The notes beneath the pieces were generated by a model. That model made no database searches. It saw nothing but the letters and a program-made list of their open reading frames with translations, and was not told the DNA's origin. Made by a program: the position numbers and the translations under genes. A DNA stretch of 64,000 nt from Oscillospiraceae bacterium (GTDB lineage Bacteria; Bacillota; Clostridia; Oscillospirales; Acutalibacteraceae): NCBI GenBank assembly GCA_015065785.1, contig SVPR01000001.1, positions 141,863-205,862 of the forward strand, given 5' to 3'. Below are positions 1-8,718 of this stretch, in pieces (within the stretch, counting starts at the first letter, position 1; every line of letters starts with the position of its first letter).

Positions 1-55
1 GGCATACTACACAGGGGCTATTGATTTAAAGACTGCAATCGAGGTGGCAAAATGA
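1..55 (+). CDS. hisA: HisA C-terminus (partial at window edge)
   Basis: The first 55 bases read in frame 2 as AYYTGAIDLKTAIEVAK followed by TGA. This matches the YxGxIDLxxAI tail of phosphoribosylformimino-5-aminoimidazole carboxamide ribotide isomerase (HisA). The TGA overlaps the hisF ATG in an ATGA, which means tight translational coupling. The rest of the gene lies outside the window. Confidence 0.85.
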   Translation, partial: AYYTGAIDLKTAIEVAK

Positions 56-810
56 TTACTAAAAGAATTATTCCGTGCCTTGATGTTAAAAACGGCAGAG
101 TTGTTAAAGGCGTAAACTTCTTAGGACTTTCTGATGTTTCTTCACCGGTTGAGCTTGCAGAATATTACAGCAAATCGGGTGCAGATGAGCTTGTTTTTTA
201 TGATATTACCGCTTCTTTTGAGGGTAGAGAGCTTTTTACTGATATCTTAACTGAAGTTGCATCTAAAATATTTATTCCGCTCACTGTTGGTGGTGGTATA
301 AATACTGTTGATGACTTTGACCGTGTTTTAAAATGTGGTGCCGATAAAGTCAGCGTAAATTCCGGTGCTATCAGAAATCCCGATTTAATTAAAGAAGCCG
401 CTTTAAAATACGGGGATCAATGCGTTGTTCTTTCTTGTGATATTAAGCGTGTAGATGGAGAATTTCGTCTTTTTGCAAAAGGTGGTAGAGAAGACACAGG
501 AATTAACGCTATTGAATGGATTAAAAAAGGGGTTAATAGCGGCGCAGGTGAAATTGTTGTTAATTCAATTGATACTGACGGCGTTAAAAATGGCTTTGAT
601 ATTGAAATGCTTAAAGCGGTTTGCGAAGTTGTTAATGTACCTGTTATTGCATCGGGTGGTGCTGGTTGCAGTGAAGATTTCGTTAAATTATTTAATGAAA
701 TTCCTACAATAGATGCAGGTCTTGCCGCTTCAATTTTCCATTTTGGTGAAGTAGAAATTAAAGACTTGAAATTACTTTTAAAAGAGAATAAAATAAACGT
801 TAGATTATAA
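52..810 (+). CDS. hisF: Imidazole glycerol phosphate synthase subunit HisF
   Basis: Cyclase subunit of imidazole glycerol phosphate synthase. It works with HisH in the cytoplasm to make imidazole glycerol phosphate and AICAR in histidine synthesis. The full-length 252-aa (beta/alpha)8 barrel starts with RIIPCLDVKNGRVVKGVNF and carries both catalytic aspartates, D11 and D130 (CDIKRVDGEF), plus phosphate-binding glycine loops (VGGGI near 80, ASGGAG near 200). It overlaps hisA by 4 bases. The next gene is not a his gene but a glycosidase-like gene; hisIE follows after that. Confidence 0.97.
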   Translation: MITKRIIPCLDVKNGRVVKGVNFLGLSDVSSPVELAEYYSKSGADELVFYDITASFEGRELFTDILTEVASKIFIPLTVGGGINTVDDFDRVLKCGADKVSVNSGAIRNPDLIKEAALKYGDQCVVLSCDIKRVDGEFRLFAKGGREDTGINAIEWIKKGVNSGAGEIVVNSIDTDGVKNGFDIEMLKAVCEVVNVPVIASGGAGCSEDFVKLFNEIPTIDAGLAASIFHFGEVEIKDLKLLLKENKINVRL

Positions 811-823
811 TTTGGAGTTTTTT

Positions 824-2359
824 ATGGATTTTAATAAAGAAAGTGAAATGACGATACTTGACGATTATATTCCCGTAATCGAAAACAGCTTCAGAAAACA
901 AAAGATTTCAAAAGAAAAGCTACCGACCTTTAAATATGCAAAGGATAAATTACCCAAACCCCTGTGGGATAATCACGAGGATTATATTTCTTGTTATTGG
1001 CGTGCCTGGGAACTGGCATTTAAAAATTTAAGACGACCTTACTTTTGGACAGGGTTTGTTTCAAATTTTATAGATACCGCATTTGATGGTTGTACATTTA
1101 TGTGGGACTCTGTATTTATGTTAATGTTCGGAAAATACGCTGACAGAATTTTTAAATTTCAAGGCACACTCGATAATTTTTATTCACATCAGCACGATGA
1201 TGGTTTTATTTGTCGTCAGATAAATGAAATTACAGGCAGAGACAAGTTTACACGCTGGGACCCCTCTGCAACCGGTCCTGAAATTATGGCTTGGTGTGAA
1301 TGGGAATACTTTTTAAATTTTGGAGATACCGAAAGATTAAAGAGAGTTTTTCCGGTTCTTCTTTCTTATCACAGGTTTTTAAAGCAGACTCACACATGGC
1401 CCGATGGTACATATTTTTCAAGCGGTTGGGGTTGTGGTATGGATAATTTACCACGACAGCAAGAAGGATATTCACCACCATATAGCCACGGTCATATGAT
1501 TTGGGTTGACGCTTGCGCTCAGGCTCTTTTTGATTGCAGAATTTTAATCAAAATGGCAGAAGTCCTTGATAAAAAAGAATATATCCAAGAGCTTGATATG
1601 GAAGCAAATCTACTTTTTAAAGTTATAAATGAAAAGCTCTGGGACGAAGAAACAGGCTTTTATTACGACCTTTGGAAAAATGGTGAGTTTAACTATGTCC
1701 ACCACGCAGGTGCTTTTTGGAATTTAATTGCTGAAACAGTTCCTGATGCAAGGGTAGATAAGTTTATAAGTGCCTTAAATGATGAAAAACTTTTTAAAAC
1801 TCCACACAGAGTGCCTTGTCTTGCAAAAGACCACAAGCAATACGAAAAAACAGGTGGTTACTGGTGTGGTGGCGTTTGGGCACCTACAAACTATATGATT
1901 TTAAAGGGCCTTGACAAGTATAAAAAATATGCTCTTTCTCACGAAATCGCAATAGAGCATCTTTACGCAGTTGTTGAAGTTTTTAAAGATACTAACACAG
2001 TATTTGAAAACTATGCACCTGAATTTGTTAAAAATGGCAGACCCTCACAAGGTAATCCTGCAATGAAAGATTTCGTTGGTTGGACGGGTATTTCACCAAT
2101 TTCGATTCTTTTTGAGTTTGTATTTGGTATTAAACCAGATGCAGGTAATAACAAAATCGTCTGGGATGTTACACTTCTTGAAAAGCACGGAATTGAGCAA
2201 TATCCGTTTAAAACTGACGGTGAGCTTACTTTAATCTGTGAAGAAAGAAACTCACAAGACGAAAAGCCGATTATTACTTTCAAATCTAATATCCCGATTG
2301 AATTAGAAATAATCTGGGGTAGCGAAAATAACAAGCAATCATTTATAATAAAATCATAA
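824..2359 (+). CDS. MGH1/trehalase-like (alpha/alpha)6 glycoside hydrolase
   Basis: A 511-aa cytoplasmic protein without signal peptide or membrane segment. It resembles the (alpha/alpha)6-barrel glycosidases of the GH37/GH63 (MGH1-like) kind: an early W-x-R-AWELAF region, a FMWDSVF segment near residue 95, SHQHDDGFICRQ near 125, and a C-terminal GGYWCGGVWAPTNYM block near 345. The substrate cannot be told from sequence; trehalase-, glucosidase- and mannosidase-type enzymes share this fold. The start was placed at ATG 824 behind GGAG at 814-817, not at an in-frame TTG at 812. It lies 13 bp after hisF and 12 bp before hisIE with no promoter or terminator between, so it is probably co-transcribed with histidine genes. 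Confidence 0.75.
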   Translation: MDFNKESEMTILDDYIPVIENSFRKQKISKEKLPTFKYAKDKLPKPLWDNHEDYISCYWRAWELAFKNLRRPYFWTGFVSNFIDTAFDGCTFMWDSVFMLMFGKYADRIFKFQGTLDNFYSHQHDDGFICRQINEITGRDKFTRWDPSATGPEIMAWCEWEYFLNFGDTERLKRVFPVLLSYHRFLKQTHTWPDGTYFSSGWGCGMDNLPRQQEGYSPPYSHGHMIWVDACAQALFDCRILIKMAEVLDKKEYIQELDMEANLLFKVINEKLWDEETGFYYDLWKNGEFNYVHHAGAFWNLIAETVPDARVDKFISALNDEKLFKTPHRVPCLAKDHKQYEKTGGYWCGGVWAPTNYMILKGLDKYKKYALSHEIAIEHLYAVVEVFKDTNTVFENYAPEFVKNGRPSQGNPAMKDFVGWTGISPISILFEFVFGIKPDAGNNKIVWDVTLLEKHGIEQYPFKTDGELTLICEERNSQDEKPIITFKSNIPIELEIIWGSENNKQSFIIKS

Positions 2360-2371
2360 TGGAGCGATAAT

Positions 2372-3025
2372 ATGTTAAATATTGAAGAACTTAAATTTGA
2401 TGAAAAAGGGCTTATCCCTGCAATAGTTGTAGATTACGCAACAAAAAAAGTATTAACTTTAGCCTATATGAATAAAGAAAGTCTTAAAATATCTTTAGAA
2501 AAGGGCTTAACCTGTTTTTACAGCCGTTCAAGACAAGAATTGTGGTTAAAGGGTGAAACAAGTGGTAACTATCAGCACATTGTAAGCATTACTGCAGATT
2601 GTGACAAAGATGCTTTAACAGTCGTTGTTAAAAAAGATGGTCCTGCTTGTCACACAGGCACTGATTCTTGCTTTAATGATTTAGTTTATGAAAACGAAGA
2701 GTTAAACAATGAATTCTCAATGGAAAATCTTATGAAAATGCTTGTCGGCAGAAAAACAGAGAAAAAAGAGGGCTCTTACACAACATATCTTTTTGAAAAG
2801 GGTATTGATAAAATTCTCAAAAAGGTTGGCGAAGAGTCAACAGAAGTTATTATTGCGGGCAAGGCAAATGATAAAAAAGAAACAATTTATGAAATTGCTG
2901 ACTTGACATATCATGTAATGGTGCTTATGATAGAAATGGGCATTTCACTTGAAGAGGTAACCGCAGAGCTTGCTTCCCGTCATGTTATTGACCACAAGGT
3001 TAAGCAAGAGAAAATGACTAAATAA
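2372..3025 (+). CDS. hisIE: Bifunctional phosphoribosyl-AMP cyclohydrolase / phosphoribosyl-ATP pyrophosphatase HisIE
   Basis: Fusion enzyme for the second and third steps of histidine synthesis. The HisI part (about residues 1-105) has the metal-binding ADCDKD (76-78 region) and the zinc cysteines of [11 protein letters not shown] (C93, C100). The HisE part (about 118-217) has [12 protein letters not shown] (about 151-162), the Mg-binding acidic helix of the MazG-like pyrophosphatase fold. Length 217 aa is normal for the fusion. GGAG sits just upstream of ATG 2372. It is the last recognisable his gene. Confidence 0.97.
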   Translation: MLNIEELKFDEKGLIPAIVVDYATKKVLTLAYMNKESLKISLEKGLTCFYSRSRQELWLKGETSGNYQHIVSITADCDKDALTVVVKKDGPACHTGTDSCFNDLVYENEELNNEFSMENLMKMLVGRKTEKKEGSYTTYLFEKGIDKILKKVGEESTEVIIAGKANDKKETIYEIADLTYHVMVLMIEMGISLEEVTAELASRHVIDHKVKQEKMTK

Positions 3026-3055
3026 TTTTTAAATTTATTTTTTGGAGCTTTGTTT

Positions 3056-3853
3056 ATGACAGAGGTTAAAAACGAAGAAATATCTAAAGGCTCTTACACG
3101 GCAGATTTTATTCTCGCTAAAGCACTTGATATTGGTGAGAATATTTTACGCTGTGGTGGTGAGCCATATAGAATTGAAGATACAGTTACAAGAATTTGCG
3201 TAGCCTATGGTGCAGAGTTTGCTGATATTTTTGCTTTGCCGTCTTTGATTATTGCAAATATCAGAATGAAAGATGGTACATATTCTTCACAAGTAAGAAG
3301 AGTTTACCAAACAAGCAACAATATGTATCTTTTAGAAAAAATGAATAATCTTTCAAGAGATATCTGCTTTAAAAAGGTCTCTTTAGAGGATGTGCCGACA
3401 GAAATTGAAAACGCCAAAAAAGGCAGACCATTTCCTGATCTTCTTTGCTACATAGGTGGAATTTTAGGTGCAGGTGGTTTTGCGGTATTCTTTGGTGGTA
3501 ATATTTACGATGCTTTGGTTGCCGCGGTTGCAGGAATTGTTGTAACATTCTTTAATTTGCACAAAACTGCATTCGTAAATCAGATGATTCATTCTGTAAT
3601 TTCATCATTTGTTGGTGCAATTGTGTCACTGGCACTTATTTCATTTGGTGTCGGTCAGAATACCGATATGATACTTATTGGTGTTATTATGCTTCTTATC
3701 CCTGGTCTTGCATTTGGTAATGCCGTCAGAGATTTACTCTTCGGTGATACAGTTTCCGGTATCATTCAGTTAGTTCAGGCGATTTTAATTGCCGTTATGG
3801 TAGCCTTCGGATTTACTGTTGCTATGATGATATTCGGAGGTGTGTTCAGTTGA
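3056..3853 (+). CDS. ThrE-family exporter, large subunit (DUF1212/YjjP-like)
   Basis: A 265-aa protein with a cytoplasmic N-terminal domain (DIGENILRCGGEPYRIEDTVTRI near residue 25) and five or so membrane helices from about residue 130 on, the layout of the YjjP half of split threonine/serine exporters (ThrE, DUF1212). The family exports threonine or serine, or organic acids such as succinate for YjjPB; the substrate here is unknown. ATG 3056 is chosen over TTG 3050 because GGAG at 3044-3047 is then at normal spacing. The stop overlaps the start of the partner gene. Confidence 0.85.
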   Translation: MTEVKNEEISKGSYTADFILAKALDIGENILRCGGEPYRIEDTVTRICVAYGAEFADIFALPSLIIANIRMKDGTYSSQVRRVYQTSNNMYLLEKMNNLSRDICFKKVSLEDVPTEIENAKKGRPFPDLLCYIGGILGAGGFAVFFGGNIYDALVAAVAGIVVTFFNLHKTAFVNQMIHSVISSFVGAIVSLALISFGVGQNTDMILIGVIMLLIPGLAFGNAVRDLLFGDTVSGIIQLVQAILIAVMVAFGFTVAMMIFGGVFS

Positions 3854-4317
3854 GTATGGATATAATTATTAAAATAATTGCCGGTGTTATTAGTACAATA
3901 GGCTTTGCAATTATTTTTAAACTAAGAGTTAAGCATATTCCACTTGCGGCTATTGATGGACTTATTGCTTGCGTAGTTTATTTTTGCTGTTTAGAATTTA
4001 TTAGTGACGATTTATTTATTGCAAATATGTTAGCGTCATTTGCTACCGCAGGTTTTGCAGAAATATGTGCAAGAATCGGTAAAGCACCTGCAACAATATT
4101 CTTACTTCCGGGTTGTATTGCCTTAGTTCCGGGTGGCTCACTTTATAACGCTATGAGAAGCTTGCTTATTAAAGATTATGATGAATTCGGCGCTCAGCTT
4201 CTTACAACAGGTAAGGTTGCAATCGCAATTGGTGGTGGCATTATAGCTGTTTCGATTATAAGATATTTTCTCAATCAAATTAAATGTAATAAGAATAACA
4301 AAAAAGAACCTGCTTAA
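3850..4317 (+). CDS. ThrE-family exporter, small subunit (DUF3815/YjjB-like)
   Basis: A 155-aa, four- to five-helix membrane protein with the FLLPGCIALVPGGSLYNAM motif near residue 93 that marks the YjjB half of split ThrE exporters. It follows the YjjP-like gene directly: a TTG at 3850 overlaps the upstream TGA (3851-3853) and sits 9 bases after GGAGG at 3836-3840, so TTG is probably the real start; ATG 3856 is the alternative. The two proteins are expected to form one transporter in the cytoplasmic membrane. A strong terminator follows. Confidence 0.85.
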   Translation: MSMDIIIKIIAGVISTIGFAIIFKLRVKHIPLAAIDGLIACVVYFCCLEFISDDLFIANMLASFATAGFAEICARIGKAPATIFLLPGCIALVPGGSLYNAMRSLLIKDYDEFGAQLLTTGKVAIAIGGGIIAVSIIRYFLNQIKCNKNNKKEPA

Positions 4318-4365
4318 GAGAGACACTCCGTAATGAAGTTGTCTTCCTTCGGCTGGTATAATCAG

Positions 4366-4413
4366 AAATAACGGCGGCAGAAAGGTTTTAGTCTCTCTGT
4401 CGCCGTTATTTTA
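4366..4413 (+). terminator. Intrinsic terminator after the ThrE pair
   Basis: Fourteen-base arms (4367-4380 and 4397-4410, one G-U pair) around a GC-rich CGGCGGCAG core, followed by a short T-rich tract. The convergent small gene ends at 4411, so the hairpin probably serves both strands. Confidence 0.85.
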
Positions 4414-4590
4414 ATCATCGTCTTCATCATTAGACCAACCGGATATGATATGCAATTCGCCTGAATCCATATCCATTGCCATATTATCTCCCATCCTCAT
4501 TAATAAATCTCCGTCAGAATCTATTGCCATATTGTTAGAGATAGAATGAGCAAAATCGCCGTCCTCGAAATCAAAAAAAAGCTTACCCAT
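4411..4590 (-). CDS. Small acidic protein with internal repeat (59 aa)
   Basis: Not recognised. It reads as 59 aa from ATG 4590, with a good GAGGTG ribosome site 6 bases upstream. The protein is very acidic, ends in DEDDD, lacks a membrane segment, and carries two related units, NMAIDSDGDL (20-29) and NMAMDMDSGEL (36-46), 16 residues apart. It begins 20 bp after the stop of the zinc-ribbon gene on the same strand, so it is probably the third gene of that operon. No function can be assigned; the repeated D-x-D spacing could bind metal, which is a guess. Confidence 0.6.
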   Translation of the reverse strand: MGKLFFDFEDGDFAHSISNNMAIDSDGDLLMRMGDNMAMDMDSGELHIISGWSNDEDDD

Positions 4591-4610
4591 ATAGCACCTC
4601 GCTTGAAAAA

Positions 4611-5285
4611 TTAATAATCATATTTGTTTATTTCTAAAACCCTGAATGTTGCATTTTTGAATTGATTTAATTTTTCTTGATCTACGTATTCAAAAGCTTT
4701 CAAATATATCTCTTGTCCAGCATCTAATCTATCAGCGTAAATCATATCTGTTTCAATTCTTGCACCATTTGCATCTACTGCTTCAATCGTTATGTAATAG
4801 GTGCATTGTTTTTCAGCTTTGTTTTTTACTGTGATATCAAGGGATGTTTCGGAGAAGTATCCATTATTAGTTATTTTGAATTCCCCAAAAGAAACATCAA
4901 CATATTTTTCTAAAATTTCATCTGTCGTTTCTTCTCTAAATACATCACTAATTGCAGGTATATTAGATTCAATATCAGTTGATATGTTAGTGAAAAGCGT
5001 AGCAGCAAAAACGACATACAGAATCACAAGAATAATGGATAAAACGATTTTGGTTATAAAGCCAATCAAAGCACCTTTACCTGCCGATTTAGCTCGTTTA
5101 GGTTTCTTTCCTTCATATATGAGAAAGAGGATTAAACCAACAATTGGAATAAAAAAACTCAAGATAGCAAACCAAAAACTTGAACGGTCATCAGTTTCGT
5201 TAATATTGTTATCAAATCTTGTTCCGCAGTTGATACAGTATGTTGCTGAATCATCTATATTTTTACCGCAATTTTTACAATGCAT
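4611..5285 (-). CDS. Zinc-ribbon membrane protein of unknown function
   Basis: A 224-aa protein. Residues 1-25 form a zinc ribbon (CKNCG...CINCG), followed by two hydrophobic helices around residues 37-55 and 70-100, then an extracytoplasmic domain of about 120 aa with beta-strand character (FKITNNGYFSETSLDITVKNK), similar in style to the FxLyD or DUF4352-like domains often tethered to zinc ribbons. The start is ATG 5285 behind AGGAGG, not the in-frame ATG 5306 that would overlap the upstream gene. It lies 11 bp downstream of the HTH gene, which suggests an operon. The role is unknown. Confidence 0.7.
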   Translation of the reverse strand: MHCKNCGKNIDDSATYCINCGTRFDNNINETDDRSSFWFAILSFFIPIVGLILFLIYEGKKPKRAKSAGKGALIGFITKIVLSIILVILYVVFAATLFTNISTDIESNIPAISDVFREETTDEILEKYVDVSFGEFKITNNGYFSETSLDITVKNKAEKQCTYYITIEAVDANGARIETDMIYADRLDAGQEIYLKAFEYVDQEKLNQFKNATFRVLEINKYDY

Positions 5286-5296
5286 TTTAATTCCTC

Positions 5297-6385
5297 CTAG
5301 TAGCATTTATTGAATTGGGGCAATTGACAAAGTAGTGCTTTTATGTCATTATCACTCGTTTCTACATCAGCAAAAATAATTAACTCGTAATAATCTTCGT
5401 CTTTGAGGTTTTTTAATGCACCAAGCTCATTATAAATATAACAATTACTAAAATCTATGTTGGCAGCTTTCTTTCGGTTATAGTCGATGCCAAATTTTAA
5501 TATTGCAAGTGCTCTTTGCTTGTATTTATCTAAGTTCTTCAAGGCGTGTCTCAGGCAATTATTAATTATCGGATTGATAGAATAATATGTAATAGACTGA
5601 GCTTGTTTTTTTCGTTTAGCTATATTACTCAATTCAAAAACATACTTTTTTTCTTCAAATATGGATTTAAAAATATCTTCATTATCTAATATTAATTCCA
5701 AAAAATCACTATTTGCAAAAATACAACTACCAACATCATAGTACCCGCAAGCGAAAAACATATTATAGGAATCATAAATGCTATTAAACAATTCAACATC
5801 GTTCATACTTGCTACAAGACGTGCAAATTCTGTACTGTTTTGAAAATGAATCCACGTTATTCCCTTATCTTTTCTAAATTCAAATTCATTATAAAACCAT
5901 TTTAATTTTATGCCATACTCTTCATGAAGATATCTCACACCATTAACCGAATGATATTCAACCACATAATCAAGAAATGTTTTGCCAAATTCATCTGTTT
6001 GAGTGATAATAGATTTTCCATCGTTTGCCAGCAATAAATTGAATTCATTTTTATATAATTGAGGATCATCTAAATAAGCATAATATCTAAAACCTTTATT
6101 AAATGGTACGTTCTCTTTTTCTATAGGCAGTTTATATGCATCTTTATCCATCAATCGTGCCAATGAAACACCGAATATTTTTTCCAAAGGAATAATAAAT
6201 TCATATTTGAGCGGACGCTCTCCTTTTAACATTTTTGAAAAGTTGGATTTTTCTTTATTTGCAAATTCGTATGCTTCTTGCCCTTTAATTCCTAATTCGT
6301 GGGCAATATTCACTAACAAATGACTATACCTCTTTATCCCTTTTAAATTCATATAATGGTCGATGTTGTTCTTCAAATTATTCAC
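5297..6385 (-). CDS. HTH-domain protein with large unknown C-terminal region
   Basis: A 362-aa protein starting at GTG 6385 behind AGGAGG. Residues 1-90 look like a divergent Cro/C1-type HTH module (KGIKRYSHLLVNIAHELGI ... KSNFSKMLKGERPL ... LEKIFGVSLARL). The remaining 270 residues are mostly helical with no recognised domain; the DEFGKTFLDYVVEYHSVNGV stretch near residue 130 faintly recalls an ankyrin-type helix pair. It heads the operon with the zinc-ribbon and 59-aa genes and could be their regulator or a sensor. Its promoter region holds a palindrome that may be an operator. Confidence 0.6.
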   Translation of the reverse strand: MNNLKNNIDHYMNLKGIKRYSHLLVNIAHELGIKGQEAYEFANKEKSNFSKMLKGERPLKYEFIIPLEKIFGVSLARLMDKDAYKLPIEKENVPFNKGFRYYAYLDDPQLYKNEFNLLLANDGKSIITQTDEFGKTFLDYVVEYHSVNGVRYLHEEYGIKLKWFYNEFEFRKDKGITWIHFQNSTEFARLVASMNDVELFNSIYDSYNMFFACGYYDVGSCIFANSDFLELILDNEDIFKSIFEEKKYVFELSNIAKRKKQAQSITYYSINPIINNCLRHALKNLDKYKQRALAILKFGIDYNRKKAANIDFSNCYIYNELGALKNLKDEDYYELIIFADVETSDNDIKALLCQLPQFNKCY

Positions 6386-6655
6386 GGCTTATGCCTCCTT
6401 TTTTTTACATTATAACACATCTTGTTCAAAATGGTAGTCATATCAGACAACTTTTGTTGTCTTTTTTGATGTCCTCCAAAAATCAAGGTAAAAACTATAC
6501 GGTCAGATTTGACAACTAAACAAATCACCTACTACGTTACACACTTTGAAAAGGTGTGTAACAAAAGCGGTATAGCCAATAGCTACACCGCTTAACGAAA
6601 TCAATTATTCAGCTTAGATACAAGGTGCCCCAGCGGGCTCTTTTTTATTTGCTAA
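6386..6655. other. Intergenic region with several inverted repeats
   Basis: A 270-bp gap between two minus-strand genes. An extended -10 (TG-T-TATAAT on the minus strand, 6409-6414) probably serves the HTH gene. AGACAAC-tttt-GTTGTCT (6445-6462) lies about 45-60 bases upstream of that start point, where a regulator could bind. GTTACACAC/GTGTGTAAC (6536-6562) is a second perfect palindrome. The hairpin at 6565-6593 is described separately. A weak GC-rich hairpin with a T-run on the plus strand lies near 6623-6646. No gene was seen. Confidence 0.6.
6560..6593 (-). terminator. Probable terminator downstream of the alcohol dehydrogenase
   Basis: On the minus strand AAGCGGTGTAGC pairs with GCTATACCGCTT (one G-U), followed by a short TTTTGTT tract. 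It lies about 60 bp after the alcohol dehydrogenase stop. Confidence 0.55.
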
Positions 6656-7861
6656 TTATTTTTGTAAAGTTTTGATAATTACTTTACACTCTTCTAAATT
6701 CATAATCTTTGGAACAGGGTAGAGTGGGTTACCTTCTTTTAAGGCTCTTGTTGCTATAAGCTCAATGTCTTCATCCTTAATGCCTTCAAATTTATCAGGA
6801 ATATTCATTTTTTTGTTGAGCTCTTTAATAGCTTCAATGAATTTTTCTGCTTTTTCTTTTTCGGTTTTACAATCAGCTGCAATACCGGCAACATCTGCTA
6901 AAATTGCAAGTCGGTGGTGTGCAGATTCGCCGAAGAATTCAAGAATGTAAGGAAGAATAACTGCATTTGCAAGTCCGTGTGGAATGCCATACATACCACC
7001 TAAGTTGTGAGCAATGGCGTGAACATAACCAACATAAGCTCTTGTAAATGCAACACCCGCATAGAATGAAGCAACAAGCATATTCTCTCTTGCTTCAATA
7101 TTATTGCCGTCTTCATATACTTTTCCAATGTTCTCGAAAATAAGCTTTGTAGCCTTCAGGGCAGCATCTTCTGTAGATTTAACATTACTTCTGCCAATAA
7201 ATGCTTCAACAGCGTGTGTGAGTGCATCCATACCGGTAGTTGATGTGATATGTGGTGGAAGTCCTACTGTAAGCTCAGGGTCAAGAACTGCAAACTTAGG
7301 ACGAAGAACAGGGTCGTTAATTGCATTCTTTTCGTGTGTATCAGGGTTAGAAATAACTGCCGCAAGAGTAGTTTCAGAGCCGGTACCTGCAGTTGTAGGA
7401 ACTGCAAAAATAAGTGGTGTTTTCTTTAAAACCTTTAACTGACCGCGCATTGATGGGATTGATTTGTTAGGTCTTGCAACCTTTGCTGCAGTAACCTTTG
7501 CACAGTCCATTGGTGAGCCGCCACCAAAAGCAATAAACGCTTCACAGTTATTATCGTGATAAAGCTTTAAAGCCTCTTCTACATTATAAATTGTCGGGTT
7601 AGGCTGAACACCGTCAAATACAGTGTACTTAATATCTTCAGCGTCAAGTCCCTCAAAAAGAGAGTCAAGCAGGTGAAGCGACATAAGACCTTTATCTGTT
7701 ACAATAAGTACATTTTTTACACCTTGCTCTTTAACTAAGGCAGGGAGCTTTTTTATTGCACCTGCACCTTGCAGGAGCTTGGGTGGTGTCCAGTCAAGTA
7801 CGCCCATTGCTACCTTATAAACGCTTTGGTATGCTCTGTAATATGTGTGTTTTAAACTCAT
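6656..7861 (-). CDS. Iron-containing alcohol dehydrogenase
   Basis: A 401-aa group III (Fe-dependent) alcohol dehydrogenase. It has the NAD(P)-binding GGGSPMDCAK (about residues 114-123), PTTAGTGSE (about 155-163) and the metal ligands in GMDALTHAVEAFIG (about 207-220) and YVHAIAHNLGGMYGIPHG (about 278-295). Family members interconvert alcohols and aldehydes or ketones, for example butanol or 1,3-propanediol dehydrogenases in fermentation. The substrate cannot be read from sequence. It stands alone with a probable terminator behind it. Confidence 0.93.
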   Translation of the reverse strand: MSLKHTYYRAYQSVYKVAMGVLDWTPPKLLQGAGAIKKLPALVKEQGVKNVLIVTDKGLMSLHLLDSLFEGLDAEDIKYTVFDGVQPNPTIYNVEEALKLYHDNNCEAFIAFGGGSPMDCAKVTAAKVARPNKSIPSMRGQLKVLKKTPLIFAVPTTAGTGSETTLAAVISNPDTHEKNAINDPVLRPKFAVLDPELTVGLPPHITSTTGMDALTHAVEAFIGRSNVKSTEDAALKATKLIFENIGKVYEDGNNIEARENMLVASFYAGVAFTRAYVGYVHAIAHNLGGMYGIPHGLANAVILPYILEFFGESAHHRLAILADVAGIAADCKTEKEKAEKFIEAIKELNKKMNIPDKFEGIKDEDIELIATRALKEGNPLYPVPKIMNLEECKVIIKTLQK

Positions 7862-7880
7862 TTAAATACACTCCTGAATT

Positions 7881-8717
7881 TTATTTTTTACCTTCAACAA
7901 GGTTAATTAGGTTATTTAACAGGTTGTCAATATTTTCAATACGCTTTTTAATTCTCTTGAAAATAAACGGAAAAGTATGTGACAATTTTTTAAGCATTTT
8001 TATATGCTTTGTTTTCTTAATATCCAATAATTCGTTTTTTCTCGTTTTGAATTCATTGAGCTTTTGTGCAAATTCAGAACGCTTTTCATCAGAAAAGCCT
8101 ACAAGGCTATCACCGGTAGCACTGATAACAATATTTGTAAATTCAACTATATCATCAGAAAGCTCCTTGAATTTTACGAAGTACTCACGAATGCCTAAAG
8201 CATTTATAATTGTGTTGATAACATCAATTACGAAAACAGTGGTAATTATATAAACAAGTAATTTTCGTGATTCAACATTTACCTGGCTTACAAAGTAAAC
8301 ATCAACCAGTGGGTGAAGCACATAAAGGAAAAGACAAGAGCAAGTACCCCAGTAAAGAGTATGTGTTAAGCAAATTCTGCCGTGGAGATTAAAGGGTTGC
8401 TGTGAATAATCCCACCAACGAGCATTGAAAGCCTTTTCCATAATAAAGCTCGTAAAATATTCAACTAAATCACAAACTACCATACCAACTACAAAAATAA
8501 TAAGCTCATTAACATAGTCGTTGGTTGTAATTGACCTGAATGGTAAAAGACAAATTAAAATTGTTAATGCACCAACACCGTAAATAGGGCAGAAAGGACC
8601 TCTTAAAAATCCTCTGTTAATCCATTTTTTAGGGCGAAGTGAACAGTAGCAGGATTCAAAAAACCAACCAACGAAGCTATAAAGGTAGAAATAAATAAAA
8701 TAATCATAAATTGCCAT
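7881..8717 (-). CDS. CmpB-like multi-pass membrane protein (putative ABC transporter permease family)
   Basis: A 278-aa protein with about five membrane helices in the first 180 residues and a charged cytoplasmic helical tail. The N-terminus (YSFVGWFFESCYCSL ... NRGFLRGPFCPIYGVGAL) is the signature of the family annotated as putative ABC transporter permease, CmpB type; its real function is not established. ATG 8717 is preferred to GTG 8726 because the GTG lies inside the AGGTGA ribosome site. It starts one base after the HD-gene stop, so the two are translationally coupled. Confidence 0.75.
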   Translation of the reverse strand: MAIYDYFIYFYLYSFVGWFFESCYCSLRPKKWINRGFLRGPFCPIYGVGALTILICLLPFRSITTNDYVNELIIFVVGMVVCDLVEYFTSFIMEKAFNARWWDYSQQPFNLHGRICLTHTLYWGTCSCLFLYVLHPLVDVYFVSQVNVESRKLLVYIITTVFVIDVINTIINALGIREYFVKFKELSDDIVEFTNIVISATGDSLVGFSDEKRSEFAQKLNEFKTRKNELLDIKKTKHIKMLKKLSHTFPFIFKRIKKRIENIDNLLNNLINLVEGKK

Positions 8718-8718
8718 T

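Noticed and set aside
812..823. TTG start for the glycosidase gene
   Set aside because: The TTG lies in the TTGGAG ribosome site; ATG 824 has normal spacing. The same reasoning moved the starts of yajC, dapA, trpB, pnuC, the M28 peptidase and the ThrE large subunit.
4411..4590. 59-aa acidic protein as a RiPP precursor
   Set aside because: No modification enzyme, protease or exporter lies nearby and the sequence lacks a leader-core division.
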